Below the pieces are notes generated by a model. It was not told where the DNA came from, ran no database searches, and saw only the letters and a program-made list of their open reading frames with translations. Made by a program: the position numbers and the translations under genes. From contig NZ_NPKH01000011.1 in assembly GCF_002284535.1 (NCBI RefSeq), forward strand, positions 385,115 to 449,114: a DNA stretch of 64,000 nt. The letters run 5' to 3'. The stretch is from Mesorhizobium wenxiniae. Lineage in GTDB: Bacteria; Pseudomonadota; Alphaproteobacteria; Rhizobiales; Rhizobiaceae. This document shows, one piece after another, positions 10,193 through 19,340 of this stretch (position 1 is the stretch's first letter; each line of letters opens with the position of its first letter).

Positions 10193-10897
10193 ATGACCGA
10201 CCTGTCCGCCTTTCCGATCGCCACGCGCTGGCCGGCCAGCCATCCCGACCGCATCCAGCTCTATTCGTTCCCGACCCCGAACGGGGTGAAGGTGTCGATC
10301 GCGCTGGAGGAACTCGGCCTGCCATACGAGGCGCATGCGGTGAACATCGGCAAGAAAGAAAGCTGGACGCCGGAATTCCTGTCGCTGAACCCCAACGGCA
10401 AGATCCCGGCGATGATCGATCCGGACGGCCCGGGCGGCAGGCCGATCGGGCTGTTCGAATCCGGCGCCATCCTGCTCTATCTCTCAGACAAGACCGGCAG
10501 GCTGGTCCCGGCCGACCCGGTGCGGCGTTACGAAACGATCCAGTGGGTGTTCTTCCAGATGGCCTCGATCGGGCCGATCTTCGGGCAGGTCGGCTTCTTC
10601 CACAAATTCGCCGGACGCGAGATCGCCGACAAGCGGCCGCTGGCGCGCTATCGCGACGAATCGCGGCGGCTGATCGGTGTGCTCGAGACGAGGCTGAAGG
10701 GCCGCAGCTGGATCATGGACGACGACTACACCATCGCCGATATCTCAATGCTGGGCTGGGTGCGCAATTTGATAGGTTTTTACGAGGCAAGGGAGCTGGT
10801 CGGCTTCGACGACTTTCGCAATGTCGCGACATGGCTAGAACGCGGCCTTGCCCGGCCGGCGGTGCAAAAGGGTCTCACCATCCCCCCTCGGGGCTAG
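10193..10897 (+). CDS. glutathione S-transferase family protein
   Basis: The 234-residue product has a thioredoxin-fold N-terminal domain (about 20-105; LYSFPTPNGVKVSIALEELG, NPNGKIPAM, then FESGAILLYL) and a helical C-terminal domain ending at the usual DYTIADISMLGW motif. It resembles the YfcG/YghU-like disulfide-reductase GSTs, where the N-terminal Thr-Pro-Asn replaces the usual Ser/Cys. A CAGGAG ribosome site precedes ATG 10193. It follows the NodE-like gene by 79 bp and might be co-transcribed; a shared role is not evident. Confidence 0.88.
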   Translation: MTDLSAFPIATRWPASHPDRIQLYSFPTPNGVKVSIALEELGLPYEAHAVNIGKKESWTPEFLSLNPNGKIPAMIDPDGPGGRPIGLFESGAILLYLSDKTGRLVPADPVRRYETIQWVFFQMASIGPIFGQVGFFHKFAGREIADKRPLARYRDESRRLIGVLETRLKGRSWIMDDDYTIADISMLGWVRNLIGFYEARELVGFDDFRNVATWLERGLARPAVQKGLTIPPRG

Positions 10898-10932
10898 CTC
10901 AATCGGCTGCAGCCGCCGAGAAGCGGCTAGGC

Positions 10933-11334
10933 CTATTTTGCCTTGGTTTTGGGTTTTGAGCCGCCCTTGCCCATGACGGAAGCGGCAAGGGACGCAGCGC
11001 CCCTGGCGGTGGCGACAACCGCACCCGCTGCGACATTGGCCGTCGTTTTGGCCGTGCGCATTGCGCTGTCTACCATCGAGCCGCCGGTTGCCGATTTCCT
11101 GGGCTTGGTGGGTTTTGCCGTGGCCTTGGCTGCGGTCGGTGTCACTTTCTTCGGTGCTGCCTTGCCAAAGGTGGGCTTTGCCGCATCCTTGGAGCGGGCG
11201 GCGACCGCCGGGCCAGCGCCCGTCTTTGATTCAGTTGCCTTTGATTCAGTTGCCTTTGATCGAGTTGCCCTGCCCTTGCCGGGCGCAGGCTTTCTTGCCT
11301 TGGTTGCCATCGGAGTTGCCATCGGAGTTGCCAT
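10933..11334 (-). CDS. histone H1-like Ala/Lys/Thr-rich protein
   Basis: The 133-residue basic protein is rich in Ala, Lys, Thr and Pro, like bacterial histone H1-type or nucleoid-associated tails. It contains three DNA-level tandem repeats of 15 bp (11225-11269), giving ATRSK-ATESK-ATESK. Three perfect 12-bp repeats (11303-11338) over the start codon give MATPMATPMATK, so three ATGs are available; GAGGAAA upstream favours 11334. A moderately hydrophobic segment (about residues 95-120) interrupts the basic character. Function is not established. Confidence 0.7.
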   Translation of the reverse strand: MATPMATPMATKARKPAPGKGRATRSKATESKATESKTGAGPAVAARSKDAAKPTFGKAAPKKVTPTAAKATAKPTKPRKSATGGSMVDSAMRTAKTTANVAAGAVVATARGAASLAASVMGKGGSKPKTKAK

Positions 11335-11422
11335 CGGACAGTTTTCCTCATGTCAGCATCATTGCCGTATCTGACATAACGGCCGGAAAGTCCTAAGGTT
11401 CCGGCGCGGGCTGTCCCGCAAA

Positions 11423-12043
11423 TCAGGCGTGATCGCCGATCACCAGATCGGCGGGGCGGCGGCGGGCAAGCACGCGGTCGATGTTGGGCATGTCGTTGTA
11501 GGCGATCCAGGCGCGGGCGTCCTCGTCGGAGCGGCCATGCTCGTGCCATCGCTCGAGCAGCCGGCGCTCGAGCTCGGCGCGCGGCACATCGACGAAGATC
11601 GAGAAATCGAACAGCGGCGCCAGCCGCGACCAGGGTTCTTCGTCAAGCAGGAGATAATTGCCTTCGACCAGGATGAACTTGGTGTCGGCGGCGATGATCG
11701 AAGCGGCCGCGCGCGACAGCTCCATGCTGCGGTCGAACACCGGAATGGCGATGTCGGGCTCGGCCGCGCGGATGCGCTTCAGCAAGGTTTCGAAGCCGGC
11801 AAAGTCAAAGGTCTCCGGAGCGCCCTTGCGCGCGCGCAGGCCGCGCTGCTCGAGCACGGCATCGTCGTAATGGAAGCCGTCCATGGGCACGATTTCCGCC
11901 GCACCTTCCGGCAGCAGTTCATGCAGGCGGGCCGAAAGCGTCGACTTGCCGGCCCCCGGAGGACCGGCGATGGCAACGACAAAACGCCGCGCCTTGCCGG
12001 CGCGCTTGAAGATGGTGGCGGCGAGATGAGCAATCTCGGACAT
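11423..12043 (-). CDS. nucleoside/nucleotide kinase family protein (PRK09270-like)
   Basis: The 206-residue P-loop protein has Walker A GPPGAGKST near residue 27 and the motif PMDGFHYDDAVLEQRG. The rest follows the uridine kinase/pantothenate kinase-like fold: a VEGNYLLLDEEPW segment and a LID-like RHEHGRSDEDARAW region. Relatives in rhizobia include the FrcK kinase of fructose uptake operons, so a sugar or nucleoside substrate is possible. The start at 12043 has AAAGG upstream. No partner gene is adjacent. Confidence 0.85.
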   Translation of the reverse strand: MSEIAHLAATIFKRAGKARRFVVAIAGPPGAGKSTLSARLHELLPEGAAEIVPMDGFHYDDAVLEQRGLRARKGAPETFDFAGFETLLKRIRAAEPDIAIPVFDRSMELSRAAASIIAADTKFILVEGNYLLLDEEPWSRLAPLFDFSIFVDVPRAELERRLLERWHEHGRSDEDARAWIAYNDMPNIDRVLARRRPADLVIGDHA

Positions 12044-12166
12044 CGGAGCCTTTCTGGCTGGGTGTTTGGATCGCATCTTGGCGATAGTTCGCGGGAATTT
12101 CAAATCCCGGATTGACCGTCCGTTGGCAGATCGCAAAGCTTCGAGATTGGCCGAAACGATCCTCCC

Positions 12167-12573
12167 TTCGTCATCCTGGGGCGGAGCAAGGAGCGAAGCG
12201 ACGCAGTCGCAGACCCCAGGATCCATGCCGTGACATAGGGGCGCTGCTGCGGTGCAGAACCTTTGATCGCGGAGGGACAGCGCCCCCCTCTGTCCTGCCG
12301 GACATCTCCCCCACAAGGAGGGAGATTGGCCTTCATCACTGATTTCGCCAACCACCAACCTTGCAAAAAGGACGCTGTCCGCGAAGCTGCCGATCTCCCC
12401 CCAAGTGGGGGAGATGCCAAGTTTGGGCAAAGAGGGCAGGACAGAGGGGGGCGCGAAGGATCGCTACAGAGCGCTTTTATTCTATTCCGCCGCGTTCCTC
12501 GGCTGATGTCACGGCATGGATCCCAGGGTCTCCGCGACGTCGCTTCGCTCCTGCTCCGCCCTGGGATGACGAA
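12167..12573. repeat. nested long inverted repeats
   Basis: This 407-bp non-coding block holds two nested inverted repeats. The outer arms (12167-12236 and 12506-12573) are the same family as the arms around the GIY-YIG gene at 30541-31064, containing GGAGCAAGGAGCGAAGCGAC. The inner arms (about 12281-12315 and 12395-12463) are the same family as the perfect 40-bp inverted repeat at 45966-46136. The whole interval 12044-12592 between the kinase and mutarotase genes contains no other convincing coding sequence. Confidence 0.85.
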
Positions 12574-12592
12574 GAGGTGGGGAGCCGAACGC

Positions 12593-13699
12593 TCAAACCG
12601 GGACGGATCGACCAATCCTCAGGAAATCGCCGTCGAAGGCGACTTCCCGCGTCGAACCGTCAGCCGCCGCAATGCGCATATGCCCCTGCTCGGTGGCGAT
12701 GTCGCGCGGCGGCTCGCCGCCGGATGAGGGCAGGGCACCGATGACGTGGCGGAACGAGACATTGCGGCCTTCGCCGAGGGCAAAGGCGGTCTCCACCCCT
12801 TCCCGCTTCAGCCAGTTGTCAGCCAGCGATGCGGCATGGCCGAGCGCCGTGCGGCCGTCCTCGATGCCGAGCACGCCGCGATGGCGGCCGCTCCACGGCG
12901 GGTAGTCGCGACCGCCATTGCTGATCCACAGCATGGTGACCGGCAGTTCGGCCGGGTTCTTCAGCACCACAACGAGATCGGCTTCCGCTTTTCGCGCCAG
13001 TGCGGTCCAGCCCGGCCCGCCATGGTCGGCCTCGACCAGCGTGACGAAGTCCTCGCGCTCGAGATCCATGCGATAGTCGGTCAGGTCGAGCGTGCCGCCA
13101 TCGGCGGCGGGAAAACGCGTCAGGTCGGCGGAACGCGCGGGATAGGCGAAGCGGAAACGGCCGCGGGCCGGATCGGGCTCGAGCGGGTCGTCCGGCGTTG
13201 CCGCAAACCGCTTCGGCGAAAAGGCGAGCTTGCCGCCGTCCGTCATCACCGTCATCGGATGATGGGCGACGGAAATCGCGCCCGAACCGCCGGAAAAGAC
13301 ATGTTCCTGGTAGAGAAAGGGATGGTCGTCGCGCAGGGTGAGGATCTTGTCGACCGTTGCGCCCACGACCTTGTGCTGCAGCCTGAAAACGGCCCGCCAG
13401 CCATCGGCAGTCGCCTCGGAGGCGACGACATCCCAGCGGCTGTTGGCCGGCCAGCCATGCAAGGGTGCTTCCTCGACATCGCTGCGCGAAAACGGCGCGC
13501 AGAGAAAATCGCCGGACAGGCGAACGGTGCCGGCCGGCAGGTCCTGCGGCAGCGTCGCGCGCGGCTCGTCGATCCACGGCGCGCGATGCAGCGGTTTTAG
13601 CCGGCGCCCGTCGATATCGACCGTCATGTCGGCGAGATGGCCGACGGTGAGATCGACCGTTACCGAAATGCCCTTTGCCTTGATCGTGAGCGTATCCAT
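12593..13699 (-). CDS. aldose 1-epimerase/galactose mutarotase-like protein
   Basis: The 368-residue protein reads through a beta-rich fold with the galactose mutarotase-like pattern. PRATLPQDLPAGT is followed by an SGDFLCAPFSRSD segment in the position of the sugar-binding Arg/His region. HHPMTVMTDGG and WISNGGRDYPPW occur later. Relatives are usually annotated as aldose epimerase family without a tested substrate. It lies alone between two repeat blocks, and its start ATG 13699 lies within a tight GC-rich region with no close neighbour. Confidence 0.72.
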   Translation of the reverse strand: MDTLTIKAKGISVTVDLTVGHLADMTVDIDGRRLKPLHRAPWIDEPRATLPQDLPAGTVRLSGDFLCAPFSRSDVEEAPLHGWPANSRWDVVASEATADGWRAVFRLQHKVVGATVDKILTLRDDHPFLYQEHVFSGGSGAISVAHHPMTVMTDGGKLAFSPKRFAATPDDPLEPDPARGRFRFAYPARSADLTRFPAADGGTLDLTDYRMDLEREDFVTLVEADHGGPGWTALARKAEADLVVVLKNPAELPVTMLWISNGGRDYPPWSGRHRGVLGIEDGRTALGHAASLADNWLKREGVETAFALGEGRNVSFRHVIGALPSSGGEPPRDIATEQGHMRIAAADGSTREVAFDGDFLRIGRSVPV

Positions 13700-13830
13700 G
13701 GCGCACCTGCTGATTCTGCCGGCGCCAGCAAACCCGCTCGGTGCCGGTTACGCAAGCGCAGACCCGGTATTTCACGTGAGAGACGCCGAAGCACCCTGTG
13801 GGAGCTATCATTGCCGGCTGGCGGCGCTGC

Positions 13831-13993
13831 CCCTCATTGCCCTGCCGGGCATTTCTCCCCGTAAACGGGGAGAAAGAAGCTGGCCGCAATGCCGGCGCCC
13901 TTTTTGCAAACGCCGGTGATTGGCGAAACCGTCGATGACAGCGCCCCTCTCCCCGTTCTACGGGGAGAGGATGCCGGCAGGCAGGTGAGGGGC
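13831..13993. repeat. inverted repeat with CTCCCCGT hairpins
   Basis: Arms at about 13831-13875 and 13942-13993 are inverted relative to each other and each holds its own small hairpin, CTCCCCG facing CGGGGAG. They fit the same class of long palindromic intergenic repeats seen elsewhere in the window. The whole gap 13700-14127 between the divergent mutarotase-like and lipoprotein genes has no supported gene. Confidence 0.7.
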
Positions 13994-14127
13994 AACGCAA
14001 ATGCCCGGGGGCGGGGCGAATTCAAACCTGAAGCGATTGCCCTGAAGAACGGTGTTAACGAAATAGACGGGGCAATCGGGTTAGGCTAGTTTCCCATTCG
14101 TTTCAGCAACGGCTTACCTTCAGAACA

Positions 14128-15015
14128 GTGTCCCACCCGCGCCTCTTTCCGCTCATCCAAAGATTTGTCGCGGCGTTTGCGCTGCTGGTGCTGGTCGCCG
14201 GCTGCGCGACGACGCCGACGGAGACCATGCTGGCGGTGCCGGCGCCGGCGCAGAAATATGCGGCTGTTGTCATCGACGGCAAAAGCGGCAAGACGCTGTT
14301 CGAGGCCAACTCGACGGCGCCGCGCTATCCGGCGTCGCTGACCAAGATGATGACGCTCTACCTGCTGTTCGAGGCGCTGGACCAGGGCCGCGTCAGCAAG
14401 ACGACGCCGATCCCGGTGTCGGACAACGCCGCCAGGCAGCCGCCGACCAAGCTGCGCTTCAGGCGCGGCGAGACGATCGATGTCGACTCGGCGATCCGGG
14501 CGATCACCGTCAAATCGGCCAATGACGTGGCGGTCGCCGTCGCCGAATATCTCGGCGGCAGCGAACAGGCGTTTGCCGCGATGATGACCGCCAAAGCGCG
14601 CCAGATCGGCATGCGCAGCACCGTCTTCCGCAACGCGTCGGGCCTGCCGGACGCCGGCCAGCTGACGACGGCACGCGACATGGCGGTGCTCGGCACGGCG
14701 CTGCGCGCCCGCTTCCCGCAGCATTTCCACTATTTCTCCGAAAGCGACTTCATGTTTCGGGGCAGGCTGGTGCGCGGCCACAACGACATGCTCGGCCGCG
14801 TCCGCGGCGTCAACGGCATCAAAACCGGCTATATCAGAGCCTCAGGCTTCAACATCGTCACCTCCTACGATGCCGACGGCCGCCGGCTCATCCTCGTCGT
14901 AATGGGCGCCGACAGCGCGCGCCGGCGCAACGACCACGTCGAGGCGCTGATCCAGCGCAACCTGTCGCCGGCATCGAACACGACGACAAGATTGCTGTAT
15001 GCCGGGGAGCAGTGA
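14128..15015 (+). CDS. D-alanyl-D-alanine carboxypeptidase lipoprotein (DacF/PBP-like)
   Basis: The 295-residue serine peptidase of family S11 trims the terminal D-Ala of peptidoglycan stem peptides. Motifs are S70-LTK, S130-AN and K232-TG. An N-terminal signal ending LVAGC gives a lipobox with Cys26, so it is probably anchored to a membrane as a lipoprotein. The chosen start is a GTG at 14128. Family members of about 380 residues have an extra C-terminal beta domain that is absent here, so this is the short form. Confidence 0.92.
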   Translation: MSHPRLFPLIQRFVAAFALLVLVAGCATTPTETMLAVPAPAQKYAAVVIDGKSGKTLFEANSTAPRYPASLTKMMTLYLLFEALDQGRVSKTTPIPVSDNAARQPPTKLRFRRGETIDVDSAIRAITVKSANDVAVAVAEYLGGSEQAFAAMMTAKARQIGMRSTVFRNASGLPDAGQLTTARDMAVLGTALRARFPQHFHYFSESDFMFRGRLVRGHNDMLGRVRGVNGIKTGYIRASGFNIVTSYDADGRRLILVVMGADSARRRNDHVEALIQRNLSPASNTTTRLLYAGEQ

Positions 15016-15065
15016 GGGGTGGCGTTCGGCAGTGATGGGGCAAGCTCTTGATCAGTGGTTTCAAC

Positions 15066-15094
15066 TTGACAGGTGACGGCAATTATGCTAGGAA
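15066..15094 (+). promoter_or_regulatory. candidate sigma-70-type promoter
   Basis: TTGACA at 15066-15071, a 17-bp spacer and TAGGAA at 15089-15094 look like a vegetative promoter. The only thing directly downstream is a GC hairpin with T-run (15122-15140). If active, it would give a very short RNA of about 40-45 nt, or a leader attenuated ahead of the tRNA gene. Confidence 0.3.
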
Positions 15095-15121
15095 TTTATT
15101 CATAGTGCTGATTTGCGCCCG

Positions 15122-15140
15122 CCCGCCGAGGCGGGTTTTT
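15122..15140 (+). terminator. intrinsic terminator
   Basis: CCCGC (15122-15126) and GCGGG (15131-15135) form a stem around CGAG, followed by TTTTT (15136-15140). It lies 107 bp after the DacF-like gene. A second hairpin, CCGCAGG/CCTGCGG at 15182-15203, follows. The remainder of 15016-15406 has no supported gene. Confidence 0.65.
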
Positions 15141-15406
15141 CATTTCAGGCTTCGGCGCCATTCTTCATAGGTCCGACACAACCGCAGGTTTGCCGGCCTG
15201 CGGGTTTGCTTCTCGCACCTTCGCGGGGTCATGGCAGGCTCCAGATCGTGGGCCTCCGTGGAATGAGCAATTCGAAAAATGCGTTATTCCGAGTTCGCAG
15301 CCCTGCCGCCTGCCACTTGCCCGTTGAAGCCTGCGCCGGCTTCCGCTAAGAAGCCGTGGCTGGCCGGTTACCCGGCTGGTTCGTTTTCCGGATCTCGATC
15401 CTGAAG

Positions 15407-15483
<77 letters not shown>

Positions 15484-15901
15484 TTAAAATCAAATGCTTA
15501 CAAAGAGCCGATGAGCCGATCAAGAGTTCCCACAGAGAGCCTCTTCGGGCAAGCAACGAACGCAAATGTGGATTGACCCACAATTCGTCCACCGAGGCAT
15601 GCTCCCTCGCAGCAGTTGCCCTATTGCCACAGCCGGACAATTAGTCCGCGATCATCCTTCATAGAGCCAAGATCTCGCGTATCAGGGTGACCTTGAATAG
15701 TTGCGACAGCCGCCGCGAAAAAATTACGCGACGGACCACTATGGCAACAAGCCACCGCCCTTGCTGGCTCCGATCTCCTGTTAACTTTAGCAGGGGGCCA
15801 TGCACCTTGTCCTTGCTATTCCTGGCGAAAACCGGAACATGGACCAATCGGATTCGATGGGCTTCAGGGCCGCGCGATGTTAAATCGGAAGAGCTTTGTG
15901 A
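15484..15901. other. gene-poor left flank of the Dnd island
   Basis: These 418 bp between tRNA-Arg and dndC hold no convincing gene. The sequence is visibly less G+C-rich than the flanks. No integrase and no copy of the tRNA 3' end were recognised. The promoter of dndC should lie here. Confidence 0.6.
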
Positions 15902-17041
15902 ATGAATTTTGCGCTGCATCAACAGCCTTTGCCACGATCCGTAGATGAAATCTGGCGCGGCGTGATCGATCACGTCAAACAAGAATACCTTTCCGCTTCG
16001 CAGCGTTTTCCCTGGATTGTCGGCTTCTCCGGAGGCAAGGACAGCACCCTTGTCGCCCACGCCATCTTCGAAATGCTGCTTGAGATTCCACCCTCGCAGC
16101 GGACGCGGCCCATTCACATCGTATCCAACGACACGCAGGTCGAATCACCCCTTGTTATGTCGCATCTCAACGCCGTCACGAAGCAGATGGACGACGCTGC
16201 CGCCGCGCTCGGCTTGCCGATCACCGTCGCCCGGACGTATCCGGACCCCGACAAGACGTTCTGGGTCCTGCTGATCGGGAAAGGCTATCCCAGCCCGAAT
16301 ATGACTATGCGCTGGTGCACCGACCGGCTAAAAATTCAGCCGACCAGCGGTTATATCAAACGGCAGGTTTCCGCGTCGGGCGCAGCCATCGTCGTCCTTG
16401 GTGTCCGACGCGACGAAAGCCAGAGCAGACAGCGCTCCATCGACCGCCGCCCCAACGTGCGCGGCGAGAATCTCTCGGAGCACGACCGTCTGCCTGGGGC
16501 TTTTATCTTCCGACCCATCCTGGACCTTGCCGTCGACGAGGTATGGGAAATCCTCGGCACCACCCATGCGCCCTGGGGAGGCAATCACACCTCCCTTATC
16601 CGGCTTTACCGCGACTCCGAGGGTGGCGAGTGCCCGGTCGTCCTCTCGGCGGACGAAGCGCCTGGCTGTGGAACGTCAAATAGCCGGTTCGGCTGCTGGA
16701 CCTGCACCGTCGTCGAGAAGGATAAAAGCCTTCAAGGGTTCGTCGACGCCGGGATGCTGTCGTACCAGCCGCTGATCGAATTCCGCGACTGGCTGAAGTC
16801 CATTCGCAATCGCACCGACATGCGCCAGGCCTTCAGGCGCAATGGGCGCCTGTCGTTCGATGCCAATGGCAAGCACATCCCGGGACCCTTCACCATCGCC
16901 GCCCGCAAAGAGATATTTGACAGGCTTATGCAGGTTCAGGAGAATTTTGACGGCGTACTCATCCAGGAAACGGAGATTCGCCAGATTCGGCAGATTTGGG
17001 CGGATGAATTGCAGAACAGCGGGAGCCTCGCCAATGTCTGA
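15902..17041 (+). CDS. dndC: DNA phosphorothioation protein DndC
   Basis: DndC is the PAPS-reductase-like ATP pyrophosphatase that activates DNA for sulfur insertion in Dnd phosphorothioation. The 379-residue product has the PP-loop SGGKDST at residues 43-49. Cys139 in MRWCTDRLK and Cys256, Cys265 and Cys268 (GCGTSN, GCWTC) are candidate 4Fe-4S ligands. It heads a tight operon: its stop overlaps the next gene by 8 bp. The upstream interval to the tRNA has no dndA cysteine desulfurase. Confidence 0.93.
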   Translation: MNFALHQQPLPRSVDEIWRGVIDHVKQEYLSASQRFPWIVGFSGGKDSTLVAHAIFEMLLEIPPSQRTRPIHIVSNDTQVESPLVMSHLNAVTKQMDDAAAALGLPITVARTYPDPDKTFWVLLIGKGYPSPNMTMRWCTDRLKIQPTSGYIKRQVSASGAAIVVLGVRRDESQSRQRSIDRRPNVRGENLSEHDRLPGAFIFRPILDLAVDEVWEILGTTHAPWGGNHTSLIRLYRDSEGGECPVVLSADEAPGCGTSNSRFGCWTCTVVEKDKSLQGFVDAGMLSYQPLIEFRDWLKSIRNRTDMRQAFRRNGRLSFDANGKHIPGPFTIAARKEIFDRLMQVQENFDGVLIQETEIRQIRQIWADELQNSGSLANV

Positions 17042-17249
17042 CACGAACACGACAGAGAATTCGCTAAGCGATCTGCCCCTTTGGGTCGATGAGGACGCGC
17101 GCTCAATCCTTGAGCGCGTATGCGAACAGCACAACGTGCCGGTAGACGTGTTGACCGAACTCGTCAGCCTCCAGCGGGAACGCCAGCATCAAGAGCGCGC
17201 CTCGGGGATCTATCCACGCATTGAAGAGATACTCGGACGCATGGATTAA
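17034..17249 (+). CDS. Dnd-associated small protein
   Basis: The 71-residue acidic/helical protein starts inside the end of dndC (8-bp overlap) and lies 21 bp before dndD. It has a motif-like helix LPLWVDEDARSILERVCEQH and a second helix around RERQHQERASGIYPRIEEIL. I recall similarly placed small proteins between dndC and dndD in other clusters, annotated only as modification-system-associated. Its function is unknown; a bridge between DndC and DndD is possible but unproven. Confidence 0.8.
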   Translation: MSDTNTTENSLSDLPLWVDEDARSILERVCEQHNVPVDVLTELVSLQRERQHQERASGIYPRIEEILGRMD

Positions 17250-17270
17250 GGAGGCTAGGGGGGCGGCCCA

Positions 17271-19340
17271 ATGTGGATTTCCAAGATAGAACTCACGTGC
17301 TTCAAGTCGTACCAGCACCAGGAGTTCACGTTTCCGGAGCCTAACAACGGCAAGAATGTCGTCCTGATTGGCGGCATGAATGGTTATGGAAAAACTTCTG
17401 TCCTCGAGGCTCTTTACCTCTGCCTGTATGGCAAAGATGCCATGGCGCATTTGGCGCGTGCTGGGCTGAAGACCGACGACGTGCGGGGCTATCCAACATT
17501 TCTTGAAAAGGCCTTCAACGGCGAGGCTCTCCGCGACGGCCGCGACACAATGCTCGTGCGCGTGACCGTGAACCGCAGCAAGGCCAAGGCGATCGAGATC
17601 ACGCGGAAATGGTACTTCCGCAGCAACGGCAGCTGGACCGATGAAGAGGCCACCGTCCGCACGATCACGCGCAACGTACCGGACATGCCCCGCTCGGACG
17701 GCAAGAACGGCTTCCACCTTGCGGACATGCTGGATGACTTATTCGTCCCCGCCCACATCGCGCCGTTCTTTTTCTTTGACGGCGAGGAAGTGAAGAAGCT
17801 CGCCGACCAGAGCCGCATCGAACAGGTCAAGCAGGGGCTGGAGGGCTTGCTCGGTGTCGTGCTGCTGCGCTCGCTTTCCGACCGCCTTCGCCAATTCGAG
17901 AATTCCCGGCGCCAGGGCGTAGTGACGGTGGATGAAGAACGGCTTGCTCAGCTTGAGCGTACCCTGCGCGACAACGAGCAGCAGGAGCAGGACATTGCGC
18001 ATCAGATTGATGTCGCGAAGGACCAGAAGCGGTTGCTGGCCGACGAATTCCAGTCGCTGCTTGAGCGGGTGACATCGGCGGGTGGGGGCGGGGGCGATAC
18101 CGCGACCTACAAGGAATTGGTCGAGGAACGGGAGCAATATCGCGCCTCGCTGCGCGAGAATATGCGGGACCAGGAGGAAATCCTGTCCGGACGCCTGCCG
18201 TTTCACTTGGCGTCAAAGAACATCCTTGAAACACTTCGTAGCCAGTTGGAGGCTGAACTCCGCTATTTCAAGTGGGAAGGCGAGAAGCAGGCGCTTGAGC
18301 CCCGCAAGAACGAGTTCCGCGCGGCGCTTGAAAGCCAGGCAAGCCCGTTGATCCAGCCACCGCTGTCGGACGAGCAGACAGCGGCGCTCAACGCGCGGCT
18401 CGATGCCGCCTGGGCCTGCCTTTTCTACCCACCTCCGGACGATTGCGCCGAAAAGATCATCCACTCTTACCTGACGCCCCCCGAGCGGTCCAAGATGCTG
18501 GAATATCTCGATTCCATCGCGGTCAGTCAGCGCGAGATACAGGACCTTCTGTCCGAACACGCGCAGCTGACGCAGCGCATTGACGACCTGGGGCGAAAGA
18601 TATCGAAGCTGGAGGGGATCGACAGGGACGGCACGCTGGCCGCACTGACCCAGCAATTGAAGGACCTGCAGCAGAAAATCGACAGTGTGGACGAAGAAAT
18701 CCGCGCCGACGAGCGCCGCAGGACCGGCCTCGAAACGCAAGTGGTGACACAGCGAGCGGACTATGAGCGCGAACGCAAGAAGCTGGACGACTCCTCACCA
18801 GCGCGCTCGGTCATCAAAAAGTCAGACCGCATCCGCAGGGTTATCGAGGACCTGATTCCGGCGCTGTTCCCCCTGAAGGTGAAGCAGCTGGCGTCTTCGA
18901 TGACCCAAGTCTACCGCCAACTCGCTCACAAGGATCAGGTTTCCAGAATCTTCATCTCTAATGATGGCACGTCCCAGATACTCGGCAAGTCCGGCAGGCC
19001 GATCACCTTTGACCGCTCTGCCGGAGAGAACCAGATATTCGCCACGGCCCTAATCGCAGGGCTCGCCAAAGTGTCAGGTATCAATGCGCCGCTGGTGGTC
19101 GATACGCCACTCGGCCGCCTCGATAGCCGTCACCGGCACAACATTTTACAGTTCTGGACGAGCGACGAGAGCAGGCAAGTCATCCTGCTCAGCCAGGACA
19201 AGGAAATCGACGCGGAGTTTCACCGTCGCATCTCTAAGCATGTCGCAAAGACCTACCTTCTGGACCATACCGACGTGGGCGACGGGGTTGGGCGCACCAG
19301 CGCCCGCGAAGACCGCTATTTCGTGGAAGCCGCCGAATGA
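17271..19340 (+). CDS. dndD: SMC-like ATPase DndD
   Basis: DndD is an SMC/RecN-type ATPase needed for DNA sulfur modification, thought to remodel DNA for the DndC-DndE complex. The 689-residue product has Walker A GMNGYGKT at 35-42. A coiled-coil middle of about 200-540 follows, rich in Glu/Gln/Lys/Arg. The ABC-type signature RSAGENQ (about 579) and the Walker B/D-loop VVDTPLGRLD (about 609) are present. It overlaps the next gene by 4 bp. Confidence 0.94.
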   Translation: MWISKIELTCFKSYQHQEFTFPEPNNGKNVVLIGGMNGYGKTSVLEALYLCLYGKDAMAHLARAGLKTDDVRGYPTFLEKAFNGEALRDGRDTMLVRVTVNRSKAKAIEITRKWYFRSNGSWTDEEATVRTITRNVPDMPRSDGKNGFHLADMLDDLFVPAHIAPFFFFDGEEVKKLADQSRIEQVKQGLEGLLGVVLLRSLSDRLRQFENSRRQGVVTVDEERLAQLERTLRDNEQQEQDIAHQIDVAKDQKRLLADEFQSLLERVTSAGGGGGDTATYKELVEEREQYRASLRENMRDQEEILSGRLPFHLASKNILETLRSQLEAELRYFKWEGEKQALEPRKNEFRAALESQASPLIQPPLSDEQTAALNARLDAAWACLFYPPPDDCAEKIIHSYLTPPERSKMLEYLDSIAVSQREIQDLLSEHAQLTQRIDDLGRKISKLEGIDRDGTLAALTQQLKDLQQKIDSVDEEIRADERRRTGLETQVVTQRADYERERKKLDDSSPARSVIKKSDRIRRVIEDLIPALFPLKVKQLASSMTQVYRQLAHKDQVSRIFISNDGTSQILGKSGRPITFDRSAGENQIFATALIAGLAKVSGINAPLVVDTPLGRLDSRHRHNILQFWTSDESRQVILLSQDKEIDAEFHRRISKHVAKTYLLDHTDVGDGVGRTSAREDRYFVEAAE

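Noticed and set aside
15687..15905. 72-residue plus-strand frame before dndC
   Set aside because: No recognisable pattern, biased toward Arg/Ser/Trp, and overlaps the dndC start; treated as non-coding.
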